Below are positions 46,401 through 60,100 of a DNA stretch of 64,000 nt, piece after piece (the first letter of the stretch is position 1; the number at the start of each line of letters is the position of its first letter). The position numbers were made by a program, and so were the translations under genes. The notes below the pieces were generated by a model, which saw nothing but the letters and a program-made list of their open reading frames with translations, had not been told where the DNA came from and searched no databases. The stretch spans positions 88,077,796 to 88,141,795 of the forward strand of contig NC_079501.1 of assembly GCF_030052815.1 (NCBI RefSeq), written 5' to 3'. This stretch comes from Hevea brasiliensis (taxonomy: Eukaryota > Streptophyta > Magnoliopsida > Malpighiales > Euphorbiaceae).

Positions 46401-47302
46401 CGTTCTCTCCTTCAATATATTGTTGTCAAACTCTTCACTACTCCAAGTATTCCGATCATCAGAAGGGAAATCTCCATCAAGAGCGAGGATTTCTATTTTG
46501 ATTGGGTGAGGGAGAGATGTTGGACACATCGGATCACCTCTTGTATCTACTAAAAGGATTTGAAGGGGTGAATTATCTATATCAACGATTTTGCTCCCAG
46601 TAAATATTGGGAGCAAAAGATCCTTTCTAAACTTTAGTTGCAGGCTAGATGGTGATGGCTCAGGTGCCTGGATTCGCAATGAAGGAGATCGAGTGAAAGG
46701 GCGTGATGATGAACATCGTTTCAGACTATTCTCCACTTCTTCATTAACCTAATACAACATAAACAAAAACAAAAACAAAAACAAAAACAAAAACCTTTGA
46801 TTAGGATCAAAGTAATCAAAGTGGTCCTTATACTTATTGGTCTTTACACATGTTTCTTGTCTTAGGGTTACAGCAATTAGCATATGATTTCTCAGAGATT
46901 GAAACTCACCACTCTCCTGAGCATTGGCTCTATGACCTTACAGAAGTTCTGTAAAGAATTCACCTTAACCGCTTTTGTAATTACTCTGAAAATCAAGAAA
47001 GAAAGAAAGAAAGAAAAACATCGTCATTTGAGATTTTATTCTAATACCCACTAGTGCAATTTCCTTCGTCTTGCTTTTCTCTTCTCTTCCAAAGAAAGGA
47101 AATCATTCTCCCACTTGGGACAGAAACAGAAGAGAAAAGCTAAGGGTCCAAGCTAAAATCAATCCAAAAAGAAATAAAAAAGAGGAAATTAGGCATGAAA
47201 TTGAAACACATACGAAGCAAAAGAAGGTGTAGTTCTCATTCGTTTCTCATTTGGGTGATCTGGGTCGCTACTTGATTCACCAAACAATCGTTTCGCTGCC
47301 AT
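43456..47302 (-). CDS. SARD1: SARD1-like CBP60 family transcription factor
   Basis: Seven exons: 47214-47302, 46910-46985, 46187-46748, 44308-44468, 43954-44148, 43769-43865 and 43456-43664, giving about 462 residues. All introns have GT-AG ends and compatible phases. It starts [13 protein letters not shown], with [14 protein letters not shown] text in exon 2 ([20 protein letters not shown]), then the CBP60 DNA-binding region: [87 protein letters not shown] and [14 protein letters not shown] [10 protein letters not shown]. The short N-terminus, overall length and MAxKRLF start resemble SARD1 more than calmodulin-binding CBP60a-f. SARD1 acts in the nucleus and activates ICS1 and systemic acquired resistance genes. 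SARD1 against CBP60g is judged from memory of the families. Confidence 0.85.
46757..46794. repeat. (AAAAAC)n hexanucleotide repeat in a SARD1-like intron
   Basis: About six AAAAAC units lie 9 bp upstream (gene sense) of the exon 3 acceptor. In gene orientation this is a GTTTTT-rich stretch, so it may serve as part of the polypyrimidine tract. Confidence 0.9.
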
Positions 47303-47384
47303 ATTTAGAACCAAGAAATTCAGAGGGATGATGATGGGAAGTTGCAGTTAGGGTTTTGCCAAGCAATGATAACCCTCCTTGTAT

Positions 47385-47394
47385 CTTTATAAAG
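47385..47394 (-). promoter_or_regulatory. TATA box of the SARD1-like gene
   Basis: CTTTATAAAG lies 83 bp upstream of the start codon at 47302. Confidence 0.55.
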
Positions 47395-47498
47395 GGCATA
47401 AAGTTTGGCAGATGGATTACTAAAATATTATTAAAGAGAACCTTCTTGGAATGTCAAGCGAAATAGCTTGGCAAACGAAAAACACAGTGGCCTAGACT

Positions 47499-47526
47499 TT
47501 GACGTCAACTCAAAACCACAAGTCAA
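47499..47526 (-). promoter_or_regulatory. WRKY/TGA-type cis-element cluster upstream of the SARD1-like gene
   Basis: TTGACGTCAA (47499-47508) contains TTGAC W-box cores on both strands and the palindromic TGACGTCA site used by TGA bZIP factors. A second GTCAA follows at 47522-47526. The cluster is about 200 bp upstream of the ATG. Arabidopsis SARD1 and CBP60g are known WRKY and TGA1/TGA4 targets; use of these sites here is inferred. Confidence 0.5.
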
Positions 47527-47529
47527 CCC

Positions 47530-48661
47530 GATCAATCTTTGTATGCCTTTCATCAAGTGATTTCATGTTTATGATCCACGTATCATAGAAATCAACGGCT
47601 ATGATGAAAAATGATCAGATGGGTGTTAAAAGGGCTTAGTGCATTAGGACATATATTAGAGTTACTTAAATGGGAATTGTTGTTCACCGAATGAACTTAG
47701 TCAAACAGTTGCTCTCTTTCGAAGAAGGAGGATCTATTGCGTAAGGTAGGTCCCATGGTAAATATTTTTGGGCCTTTTGGGCCTTTTCACCTCAGTCAAT
47801 TTTTTTTTTATGAAGAAGAAAATAATGAATTCAAAAAATTATATGATGGTGTGAAAATTTAATTCAATTTAAAAAGAATTAAATAAGTATTTAAATTTTC
47901 AGTAAATGATTAAATAAATTTAAAATTAAGTTTTAAATCAAATAAGTTCATAAACTTTTTCATCAGGCGAAATATGCTAACACTTAATAAAAATTTATTT
48001 TTTAATAATAAAATATTATTTTCCTCTAATTTTACATATTAAAAATTGTTTATTAACTTTAATTAAAATAAACTTAAAACAAGAAATTGAAAATATGGTG
48101 AAAAATTATTTAATATTAAAATTATTATTTTAATATTTTATTATTAAAAAACTAAAAAAATACAATTTTACTATTAAAAAATAATATTTTATTAAGTATG
48201 AAATTTTTAATCTTAAATAGAAATAATATAGATTTATTTAATCTAAAACTTAATTTTGAACTTATTTAACTGTGGCTGAATATATAAGGACTTATTTAAT
48301 TTTTTATATATATATATATAATTTATTTTAAGAAAGTCACTCATTCACTTATAAGAATATAATTTTTTGAATTAAAAAATAAATGGATTAAATAATTTCT
48401 TTATTAAGCAATTCTTAAATATTTAAATTTATTTTTAGAATTGCATGATTTGAAATTCTAGTAGAATTAAAGGAACCAACAACAATTAAAAGGCATGATG
48501 AGAGAAGATTTTGTGTTTCCTTTTTCCTTTAAGAGTAATTATTTATAAAATAAAATTTATTTTATTAAAAATAAAATAAATTAAAAAATTTTAAAAAATT
48601 TATTAATTAATTATAATTTTTTTATCCATAGATAAAACACACCAATACACATAATAACGAC
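47530..48661. other. Distal SARD1-like upstream region and AT-rich spacer
   Basis: No coding signal. AT-rich from about 47810. Short TA tract near 48307-48320. Confidence 0.5.
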
Positions 48662-49178
48662 TAGGGGTGTGCAAACGGTCGGTTCGGTTCTGAACCGAAC
48701 CGAACCGATAAAATCGAAAATCAAAAATTTTAAAAATCGAACCGAACCGATTAATAAGAGAAAATCGAACCGAATCGAATCGATAAATATCGGTTTGGTT
48801 CGATTTTAAACCGATCAAATCAAAATTTATAAAATTTCATATTTTTAACATAAAATCTAAATAATAAAAACATAAAAACAAAAAAAATTAGAAATCAAAA
48901 CTCAAAAATCTTAAGGTTTGGTTCGGTTTTCTTTGATTTCGGTCGGTTCGATTCGGTTCGATTCAATTTGATTCGATTTTTTTGATTTCTTATATATATT
49001 AATAATTTCGGTTTGGTTCGATTTTTTTATTTTTTTATGAAAATAACCGAACAGAACCGATTAATCGAAATGATTAAAATTATAAATCAAATCGAACTGA
49101 TTAAATTTTAAAACTGAACCGATTAAACCGAATTAATCGATTCGATTCGATTTTTCAATTTAAACCAAAAACTGCTCT
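48662..49178. repeat. GGTTCGG-rich dispersed repeat, copy 2
   Basis: It starts TAGGGGTGTGCAAACGGTCG and is packed with CGGTTCGG, GAACCGAACC and TTCGATTCGATT motifs in both orientations. It shares its start and composition with 58132-58687. No open frame. A MITE or other non-autonomous element is likely; its right end has lost the matching terminus. Confidence 0.7.
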
Positions 49179-49299
49179 CCGACAGAGAGTGAACGCTATT
49201 AATTACATAGTATTTTAGTTGCCGATGATGTTACATCAATTGGGACTTTAGTTGTTGAGTAGTAAATAATTTAGAATGTTCAAATATAAGTGCAGACTT

Positions 49300-49475
49300 T
49301 CACCTAATTCAGTAACGAGTGGTGTTGAAGGAGCAGCCTCCGCTCCACATCGTTTCGTTGCAGGCACAGATTTACTGTTGGCTGTCGCAGGAAGAATCTT
49401 CCACATTGTTGGGAAGTTTGTCTGCACTTTCCATGCGCACTCATTTCAATATCCTCACCATTTCCAGGCAACATA
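49300..49475 (-). other. Unexplained GC-richer island with an open frame
   Basis: Within AT-rich spacer, about 170 bp rise in GC content. On the minus strand about 60 codons are open (VQTNFPTMWKILPATANS ... KRCGAEAAPSTPLVTELGES). I recognise no domain. It could be a captured exon fragment. Confidence 0.3.
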
Positions 49476-50227
49476 GAATGATATACAAGGGGGTAGATAT
49501 TGAATTTTATTATTACCCTTTAATTAATTTTTTTTTATTTTAAAAAAATTGCTAGAAATTATATTTTTATTTTTTATGGAGTGATGAATTAATAAAATAA
49601 ATAAATAAAGGAATATCATTCTTTTTTTTAAGAAATAATAATCATCAATTGGAAGAACCTCTTTCAGCACGAATTAGTTATTTATTGAGATATATGAGAA
49701 CGAATTTAATAACTGTCAGATTAAATATTTATATTGAGATATATGCAGAATTAGTTAAAGTATGTATATAAAGTATACAAAATTTATATATAAATATTTA
49801 ATCTAACATTTGATGAGTTTATTCTTATATAAGTTCGAACTTTCTATAGCCGGACTCTATTTTTATTATGTAATTCATTTATAGCCATATACCCTATTTT
49901 TTATTAAGCAAATCATTCTTTAAAAAGGAAAAATACCAAATAGATTTATTAATTATTCAAGCTGCCTCATTTATAAATGTGGTCCATAAAATTGACGTCT
50001 AATAAAGTGGGATAAAAATTATTATATATATATAATCCCTAATTGAGGAGAACCTCTTTCAGCACTTTTTGAATTGCCTCAGGCAAGTCATGATCATCAA
50101 GGCCATGACTACAAGTTTCATGGACACTAGCTTTTGATGGCTATTGGTCTCCTTTCCTTTTTTTTTTTTTTAACCCATTTATTTTAATTAAAATAATAAT
50201 ATAATCTTTTATTTTGAAAAAATACTA

Positions 50228-50228
<1 letters not shown>

Positions 50229-50283
<55 letters not shown>
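50229..50283. repeat. (TTA)n microsatellite
   Basis: About 18 uninterrupted TTA units. Confidence 0.95.
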
Positions 50284-50284
<1 letters not shown>

Positions 50285-50600
50285 GAGATTTATCTTTTTT
50301 TTTAATTTATTATTTTAAGGAAAAAATAGGATAGGATGATGACCACGTACTCTATTCTTAAAATCTCAAGTTTGTAATTAACGAACCTAGCTAGTATCAA
50401 CATGCAATGCAAATATATATTTAATTTATAACAAAATCTCTCTTAAAATAAATTTGACGTACATAGAAGATCCATTATCTATCTAAGTTTCTTATTCTTT
50501 GTTACTATATAATAATATTAAATGAGCAAGCAACTTCAATCCAAAAAACCAACCCATGCCCTTGGATAATTAGTTTGGTTTGGTGATTAATCTCCTACCA

Positions 50601-50680
<80 letters not shown>
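50601..50680. repeat. (ATT)n microsatellite
   Basis: About 26 uninterrupted ATT units, one of the longest trinucleotide tracts in the window. Confidence 0.95.
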
Positions 50681-51716
50681 GGATAACAATAAAAAAAAAA
50701 ACTTGTACTTTTCAATTTTTTCAATTTTACTCATACAATAAAAATTATTAATTAAACTCTAAATATTTTAACCCTTTTCAATTCGACCCCACCATTAAGA
50801 AAACTATTATCTCATTGACAGAAACGCTACGTAAGTATGATCTAATTGTAATTAACATAAAAAAAAAGAAGACATACCTTTAAATGAAAAGAAAAAAGTA
50901 TATTTAATTAAATGTAAGTACCTTATATTAATATATATTTGACAAGCATGCACTTAAGCAGTTTTTTTTTTAATTTTTTATTATTTTATGTTGACAGATG
51001 AAACAATAATATGGGATTAGGATACTTGAAGAGATTGAAAACATGTATTTTAGGGTTAAAAGATATTATTTCAGTATGCTAATACGAAAAATACTGCATA
51101 TTATTAAAGTTATATTCTTACGTGACATTTATATGGCATCTCCTTTTGTAAAATAATAGTTTTTTTAATGGTTGGGTAAAATTGATAAGGGTTAAAAATT
51201 TTAATATTTAATTGATAATTTTCATAATTTGAAGTAAAATTACAAAAATTTAAAAGTATAAGATTTTTTTTTTTACAATTATCTCTTATTATTATTATTA
51301 TCATTATTAGTAGGAGGAGGAGGCATCGATTACATTTTTGAAACATAAAATAACAATATCATCATTATAATATTAATTATCTTATAAAAAAAACAACATT
51401 TTAATTCTTTGCAACACATTGAGTGCCTTGGGAATGCAGATAACAATGCATAGTTGTAAACAATATTGAAGCATTGAAACAAGTTGAAGGTAATTGCATA
51501 TAAATAGACAAGAGGGAGACCTTTTTGGCTTTTTCAGTAAAAACAAATTAGCAATGAATTTTCCATGACCATGAGCATTCCTTCCTATATATATATAAAA
51601 AAAAATCTTAATTAATTAATCAATTAATTAAAAATATATGTAAATAGTAGGGGTCACATCTTGTCATGCCCAAAATTTATTATTTAGAAATTCACCAAAA
51701 ATGATAAATTAATAAT

Positions 51717-53615
51717 TTAAAATTGCATCACATGAGGAGCAAATCTCATCAACCTATCCAAAGCATTAGGCATAAACTTCCTTGCAAACAAGAAGCAAAT
51801 ATGAATCCTTCTCCCATTGTATTCACATCCCTTATTTCCATTTCTCCTCAGCCTCTCCAAGAATTCCCTAGTGATTTCCATCCTCCCAAACCTGTTTGGA
51901 TGGGGTCCACCCTTTGACCAGTCAACCCATGTCACAGTCCTATTTGAATTCCTCCTCCAAAACTTGATGCTAACAAAAGTTGGCAAGTAGTGTTCATCCC
52001 CATAACATGAGCCCTTGCAAAATCTCCGAAATATTGGGAAGAATTTCCTGTCCGAGACTACCTCAATGGCAAGCTTGCGATCCATCTCGAACCATTGGGA
52101 GCCCTTTCGCCATTGATCAAGTTGAATTGTGGCTTTCATTCTTGGGTTATATCGACCGCGGCCAACTGGGCCGGGCAGGTCATAGATCTCTAGAAAAGAT
52201 TTTGACGAGCCCATTAAGTAGTGGTAGATTGTGGAGAAGTTGAACAGGGGAATGCAGGACTCTGATAGGAGAACAAAGCGTTGATTGGATATGTCCAACA
52301 ATGCATTAGCTAATAGGAGTCGCTCTGCTTCAACCATTGTGAATTTTCCCCATTGCACCTCCTGCATTGAATAATATGTTTTCAGTGGTGGATCTTTTTT
52401 TTCTCCTATGACTGGTCTATCGTGGATTCAAAACATAAAAAATATGCTGAAAGATTTTTCTTGCCTAAATTCGATTCATTATGAATTCAAGATACAAATA
52501 TAGTGAGATTCACTTATTAAATAAATGAGTCATACATGATTGTATCTTGAATACTTGATAGATCAAGTCTAAACAAAAATTGTTCAAGTGCCATCTATTT
52601 GTATTTTGAATCCATAATAAACTTGATATAAATAAAAAACTTTCAAGTGCCACCTATTTATATTTTGAATTCATAATAAACCTGATATATAAAGAAATCC
52701 AGGCTTCTATAGCAACAGCCATTATTATGCAACACAGCTTCTGTCTCTTGACATGTTTATTTTTGTTGTCCTTTGCATTCCATATTATTCAAAAAGACAA
52801 AGAACAAGAAACTTTTGTTATGTGGGCATCTTTGCATATTAGAGAAATCATGAAGAAAGCAAAGTGTTTCAAAAGTTGAGTAGTTCTTTTTTCTTGTAGT
52901 TGGAAAAGAATAGAATCAAAGTGATGCATAAAATTGATGTAATTCTATTTCTAAATATGCTCTTTCTTAAAGAATAAAAATGATAATAAATTAAAAAAAA
53001 AAAATTCCCAGTTCAAAGAACAGAAAAGACTGGGCCTAAGAGTCCATTTAACTTCTTTGCTACTGTAAGAATCATTCTTTGGTCTTTTGGGAATTGGGAT
53101 TTGAATTTCAACTCTAGAAGTTGACAATTTTTTTTTTAATTCAAATCTATGTTATATTTATTAAGAATATTGAAAACTAATATTTTATAAATTAAATTTA
53201 AAGGTTTGCAATTTGCAAGTGAATTTGCTAGTTGCTACATCTCTTTTTTTTTTTTTCTTAGTTGAAGTTTAAATTTTTAAAAGTTGATCTGATCCATATT
53301 TGGATTGGAACCAGCCTAATTAAAATTGAATCGAAATTGATTGAATTTAGATTTCATCAGAACTATTTTGAATAAGATTAAAATTAAATCAGACCAAATT
53401 TAATTGGTTTAATTTAATTGTGTCAAAAACAAAAATTTTCACTGTTTTTAAAAGAATTTAAAATTTTAATAATTAGATTTAATCAAATTAAAATGAACTG
53501 AATTGAAATCAACTAAAACCAAAATCAAAACCACGATAGAAGGGAATGAATATATAATTAAAATGAACTGAATTGAAATCAACTAAAACCAAAATCAAAA
53601 CCACATAGAAGGGAA

Positions 53616-53670
<55 letters not shown>

Positions 53671-54772
53671 ATATTATAAATTAAAGAATTGACCAAGAAA
53701 TTTCAAACCAAAAAATCTCTAACTTCGCATAATAATTGAGATATGAAAGCTTAAGAACCTCCCCAGTTCTACACAAAATATGTAAAGAAAAAATGGAAAA
53801 TGAGCTTTTGATGCTTAGGTTGTATGCTTGCCTAATTGACTTTTCTAATTCAGAAGGCAAAAGAAAGCTCCAGGTTTATATAGACAGATCGTAGCGTCCA
53901 ACAGAGGCCATCGTGCTAAGATGAACTACCAGCCCACCGCCCACTTGTCACCAACTCAGTATCTTTGTTGTTTCTATTAACATGATGAACACATCCATTT
54001 GACTATAATTAATTATAATTAATTAATTCATTCATTCTTTTTCAATCCTTCTATAACTGGGGTGATATAAAAATGTTGAAATCTGCATTCATATGGTTTT
54101 ATAATTCTAATTCAATGAGAAACAACTAGCTAGAATACTGAAGAACACAGAATTAGAAAATAAAAATTAGAAAAAAAAAAAGCTGACCTTGCTTGGGATC
54201 CTCCTGCCATAGAACACAGAATTGGAGGGCACTGTTTCATTGAAAGATGGATTGGAATGCACGTAAATTGAGTACAATCCTTTATGACCTTTAAAGAACA
54301 ATTCCCACAGAGGAGCCAAAGGCAAAGGCCCTCTTGTCAAGAACAAGAATGCAACCTTTGGGACACGCTTGAATGGAAATTCTCCAACATGGGGAACCAT
54401 TGACGCTCTCCATAACAACTCTTCTTCTTTCATATCATGGGAGACGTTTGGCACTCTCAAGAACTCTTTCAACCCGGTTCGATTCCTCGTTTGATTCAAG
54501 AACTCACCCAAAGGTAAAAGCTGCGAGGGGGTAGGCGAAATCAGTGAAAATGATGAAGAGGGTTTAGATGGTGAAATCTGGCTTTGGATGGACAATTGAT
54601 TGAGTTGAAAGTTGAAAGAAATATCTTTGAGATAGAAACTAAGAGTTATACCAAAGGCTAAACCGCAGCCAAATAGAAGGAAATAGGAGATGAAGTGATG
54701 GAGGTTCATTTGGCCATTGATGAGTTTGGGTGAGGTCTGTGCATGGCGCACTTGCTGATCTATGGTCTTCAT
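51717..54772 (-). CDS. GT14/DUF266 core-2/I-branching-like glycosyltransferase, copy 1
   Basis: Exon 1 is 54188-54772, followed by a 1.8-kb intron (52362-54187) and exon 2 at 51717-52361; the junction is phase 0 and the protein is about 409 residues. A type II membrane anchor lies near residues 27-47 ([20 protein letters not shown]), then a Ser/Pro-rich stem, then the Branch domain: [84 protein letters not shown] and [14 protein letters not shown]. This is the plant BC10-like family, Golgi proteins related to beta-1,6-GlcNAc transferases and linked to cell-wall glycosylation. The exact reaction is unknown. The paralogue follows at 56102. Confidence 0.92.
53487..53626. repeat. Two 70-bp tandem copies in the copy 1 intron
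   Basis: The unit containing AAAATGAACTGAATTGAAAT and AGAAGGGAATGAATATATA occurs twice with period 70 and one small difference (CACGATAG/CACATAG). The second copy runs into a (TA)n tract. Confidence 0.93.
53620..53665. repeat. (AT)n microsatellite
   Basis: About 23 AT units at the end of the 70-bp tandem duplication, inside the glycosyltransferase intron. Confidence 0.95.
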
Positions 54773-55075
54773 ATCGTTGGAAAATACAGAGATAGAGACA
54801 GAGAGAGACAGAGGGACAAGAACAGTAGAGAAGAAGAATTTTGGTCGTGTGAAATGAAGTAACGGACGGTTTGGCTTTTGGTGGAGTTGGACTGAAGTTA
54901 TTATATCGTTCGTATTAATCGCTGATTATGGAGAGAGAGAGAGAGATTCTTGTAAGGCTAAAGAAACTTGGGCTTGCCATCTCATAAAAATTCTACCGAT
55001 ATTAATTATTAATCTAGCAAAGCATTCGGATTTTTTTTGTTTTATAGTCGGTTCATCATAAACTCATAATATAAG

Positions 55076-55135
<60 letters not shown>

Positions 55136-56101
55136 GCCTTGGATAGACTCAATTATTTCCCCGAAGCAATCTATGTGTTGAAGGATATTAGAGGATTATC
55201 ATACCATAAAATTTCTTCTAGTCAAAATTTTTCATTTTTATCCATAATTTTTAATTTTATCAATCTATCCTAACCGTCAAATTTATTTTTCAATTTCATT
55301 TAATATATGTTAACCAAAAAAGCCATAAACGGATTAATGTATTTAAATTATTCAAATTCAGATTAATGAATGGAGCGAAAAATTATGATATAAGTTAAAT
55401 TAATATAATACAATGTCATGCAAAGCTATGCTTGGTTTAGTGATTGAAAGCATATCACCTATCTTATAAATTTAGAGTCAAATTTTTACTCAATAAATTT
55501 TCCTATACTAAAAAAAAGGAATAATGTATCTATTTAACATTGAGGTTGCAAGTTAAAACTTTTTCAAAAAAAAAATCATTTTAAATACTTTTAAAAAAAT
55601 AATTTAAAAAAATTATCTTATTATTTCAATATTTTTTTATTTATTAAATTTAATTTTAAATTATTTTTAATATTTTTTAATTAATATATTTAAAAAAATA
55701 TTTTTCTGAACAGTAGTATAATGCTAAAGAGGTCCAATATGTTGCAAAGCTTGCACATGTCACAAGTAAAATATAAACAGGATGATAAATATGAATAAAA
55801 GAGAAGTTGACATAATAGTATATAAGTACAACAATAAACAGGAATATATTTTAAGTACAAATTAGCAAATAACCAATGGCTTTTTGTCATGATCATTTCT
55901 TTCATAAAAAATATTAAATTGTAGGATCACATTTTGTTTATGCCCAAAATCAACTATTGGTTAACGATGATCTCTTTAGAGGGAGATTATTGCCTAGATA
56001 AGGTATATAAATATATAAGTCTTATATATTTGATAGGTAAATTTTATTATATATCTTTTATCTGGTAAATCGAGTTTAAGAAAAAAAAATTAAATATTAA
56101 A
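54773..56101. other. Spacer between the two glycosyltransferase genes
   Basis: Starts with the copy 1 promoter, including a GA-rich leader (54785-54815). The rest is AT-rich without coding signal. Confidence 0.6.
55080..55131. repeat. (TA)n microsatellite
   Basis: About 26 TA units in the spacer upstream of glycosyltransferase copy 1. Confidence 0.95.
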
Positions 56102-57146
56102 CTAAAATTGCATCACATGAGGAGCTAATCTCATCAACCTATCCAAAGCATTAGGCATAAACTTTCTTGCAAACAAGTAGCAAATATGAATCCTTCTCCC
56201 ATTATATTCACATCCCTTATTTCCGTTACTCCTCAGCCACTCCAAGTTATCCCTAGTGGTTTCTATCCTCCCAAACGTGAATGGATGGGGTCCAATCTTC
56301 GACCAGTTAACCCATGTCAGAGTCCTATTTGAAATCCTCCTCCATAACTTTGTGGTAACCAAAGTTGGCAAGTAGTGCTCATCACCGAAGCATAAGCCAT
56401 TGCAAAATCTTTGAAATATTGAGAAATACTTTTGGTTTGTGATTACCTCATGAGCAAGCCTGCGATCTATCTGGAACCATTGGGAGCCCTTTCGCCATTG
56501 ATCAAGCTGGATTGTGGGACTCATTCGTGGGTTATAGCGGTCACGGCCGATCGGCCCGGGCTGGTCATAAACCTCCAGAAAAGATTTTGATGTTCCCATT
56601 AAGTAATTGTAGATTGTGGAGAAGTTGAACAGAGGAATGCATGACTCTGAGAGGAGAACAAAGCGTTGGTTGGACAAGTCCAGCAATGCGTTTGCTAATA
56701 GGAGACGCTCTGCTTCAACCACTTCAAACGTCCCCCATTGCAACACCTGCATTGAATGTTATGTTTTGATTGCCAATTTATCATAAGACATCTTTGCAAA
56801 GTCTGAACCTCCATTGATTAGAGGGTTAAGGATTCATATTGTACAGTTGCAACAGACACGAAAGCAAAAGTCAGTCCTTTATCTCTTAATATATTAAACT
56901 ATATATCCTCTTAATTATACTAAGTAAATTCATTCTGTTAATGATTAATCAAGTACAGAAAACTTTTGTCATGTGGGCATCTTTGCACATTATTGAAAGC
57001 ATGAAGAAAGGAATGTGAAAAAAGTGGAGTTGAAGTGTGGGAAGAGATATTAGGGACAATAGATGGAATCTTCTTCTTTTTCCTTTTCTTTTTCTTCTGC
57101 TTCTTTAGTTGGAAAGGAGTAGAATCAAAGTGATGTATGAAACTGA

Positions 57147-57193
<47 letters not shown>

Positions 57194-60100
57194 CACCCGA
57201 TGTAAAAATACCATATGCACAATTTCTCATAATAATATATAACCCACTCTCTATATTACAAGGAGGGTACACTTTTCTGTAAGAAAGAGAACGTTACTTT
57301 TATTTGCATGTGAGTATTTTATAATCTCTCTCTATATATATATTATGAGGTGAGCAAAATATGGTTTCAAATAAAAAAAAAATCGATAGAATTGATTTAA
57401 TTCAAAAATTTGATTTGATCTTCTTAATAAATTTATTCGATTCAATTTTTAATGTTAAAAATTTTAATATATTTAATTAATTCAGTTAGATTTTTTATGG
57501 AAAATTTAATAGAGTTAAATAGAGTAATTTTTTAATTAATTGTTATTAGGTTTAAAATTAGAGTTGAAAGTAATTAAAAATTAAGTCTGAAATAAGTTCA
57601 AAATAAATTAAAAAAAAAACCATAAAGATGAAGTCCAAAATGATAAATCAGATCAAATCAAATTAAACTAAACTGAATTAGTTAAATTTGATTTGGTTTT
57701 CTTCCTAAATTTGATCCAGTTAAATTTAATCTACTATAAATTTTAATTTATTCAAGCTTTCAATTTTTTTATTGTTTTTAATAAATTATAATAAAAATAA
57801 TATTATGATTAATTTTTATTTTAATTAATTATTAATACAGAATATTGAATACATCTTTCCAATTTCAAAAAGACAAAGATGTTCAAATTTGAAACCAAAA
57901 ATATCATAAAATATGAAACCTTAACATTATGGTTGGATTGACTTTATGAAGCTTTTTTAGACTGAACCAAGGTAATAAGAAGTAAGGTACAATACCTCCA
58001 ATTTATTAATTTAATGGGTTAAAAAGTAAAAATTTTAAAAATTTTAAATTCTCAAAATTTTACCTTTATTATGATATTTTATTCTGAATAAAATATTTAT
58101 ATACTTATTAATTTAAAAATTCATACCTTGTTAGGGGTGAGCATTCGGTTCAAACAGAATCGAACCGAATCAAACCGAATTAAATTACAAAAATTGAATC
58201 ATAAATTTTAGAAATCGAACCGAACCGAACCAAAATGGGTGAAAAATCGAATAGAACCGAACCATTTTGGTTTGGTTCGGTTTAAATCAATCGGTTTGAT
58301 TTTTTATTGATTTTTGAATTTAGACTTGATTTTCAAGTTATTTAGTCTAATTTTAACTTTGGTTTGAACCTAATAACCATTAATCAATGAAATTAAATAA
58401 TTAATATACATAAAATTAAATATAATTCATAAATTTTTCATAAAAATAAATCAATTCAAAAATCGATTCGGTTCGATTTAATTTGATTTGACTATATAAA
58501 TTACTATTTGGTTCTGTTCGGTTTAACTGATTTTTTTCTCTTCAAAACCAAACCGAACCGAAATAACCGAAATTTTTATAATTCAAAACCGAACCGAACC
58601 GATTTAATTTTAACACCGAACCGATTAAACTAAATTAACTCAATTCAGTTCGATTTTTCGGTTTGAACCGAATTCTGCTCAGTCCTACTTTAAAAGTTTC
58701 GTGGAATATAGTTTAAAAACTTCAGTTGATTTAGACAGATTTTCCAAATGGCTTATTGTTTAATTTTATTAATTATTTTTTATTTTTAACATGATTAATT
58801 AAGAAAAATTTATAATTTAGTCCCTAAATTTTATATTATATTACAATTTAATCCCTAAATTTTGAAAAATTAATTATTTAATCCCTAAACTTTGCACTGT
58901 ATTATAGTTTAGTTTCTAAATTTTAAAAAATTAATTATTAGTCTGTTTAATTTTAATATATAGAATAATATAGTCTTTATAATTTTAATATTTATAACAA
59001 TTCAATTAATTGACAGAATGGTTAAATTGTTTTATATATTAAAATTATAAGATCTATAATATAGTGTAAAATTCAAGAACTAAATAATTAATTTTTTAAA
59101 ATTAATTGTCAATTGAATTATTTTATTTGTCAATTGATTCGATTTATCTACCAAACTACTATATACAAAAGACTCTAGATCATTTTCAACTCCTATATTA
59201 ATTATTTTTAGATAAATTAGAAAAATTGGAATAAATTGCTCTTCTTTTTTTTTTTTACTTTTTTAACCATATAGAAACTACTAAGTAAAAAATTTTTTTT
59301 GAAAATTAGAAAATGAAAATTAGAAAAATAGGAATAAATTGCTCTTGTTCTTTTGAAAATTAGAAAATGGAAATTAGAAAACTAGGAATAAATTGCTCTT
59401 GTACTTTATAAAATTGGAAAATATATTTAAATTTATAGAAGTTGCTAAAATTAAAAAATACATTTAAAATTTATAGAAACTGCCAAGTAGGAAAGAAGAA
59501 ATTACTATTGTCCTATCTAGTAAAATTAGAAAATATATTTAAAATTTATAGAAGCTACCAGGTAGGAAAGAAAAATTACTATTGTCCTTTACTTTTATAA
59601 AATTGGAAAATAAAATTAGAAAATATATTAAAATTTATAGAAGTTGTCAAGTAGAAAAAGGAAAATTATTATTGTCCTATGTGCTAAAATTAGAAAATAT
59701 ACTTAAAATTTATAAAAGCTACTAAGTAGAAAAGAGTAAATTGCTATTGTCCTTTACTTTTATTTATTTATATAGATAGATAGATAAATATAAATATAGA
59801 TAGATAGATAGAAAAATAGATAGATAAGCTGCAAAGAAGGAAAAATTTTATTAAAATTGGAAAATATAATTAAATTTTCTAGAAGCTGCAAGTTTTTACT
59901 TTTATAAAATTAAAAAATAAATTTAAAATTTATAGAAATTGTCAAGTAGGAAAAAGGAAATTACTATTATCTTATTTGTTAAAATTGGAAAATATTTAAA
60001 AGCTGCTAGGTAGGAAAGATTAAATTAGAAAAGGGAAAATTACTATTATCTTTTACTTTTGTAAAATTAGAAAATAAAACTAAAAAATATATTTAAAATC

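Larger units (their letters stand above)
49480..51716. other. AT-rich spacer with ATT microsatellites
   Basis: No gene is recognised. It holds two long ATT tracts, a short ATT tract near 51287-51310 and several poly-T runs. Confidence 0.5.

Noticed and set aside
51723..52243. Plus-strand open frames over the glycosyltransferase exon
   Set aside because: They are antisense shadows of a strongly conserved minus-strand exon.
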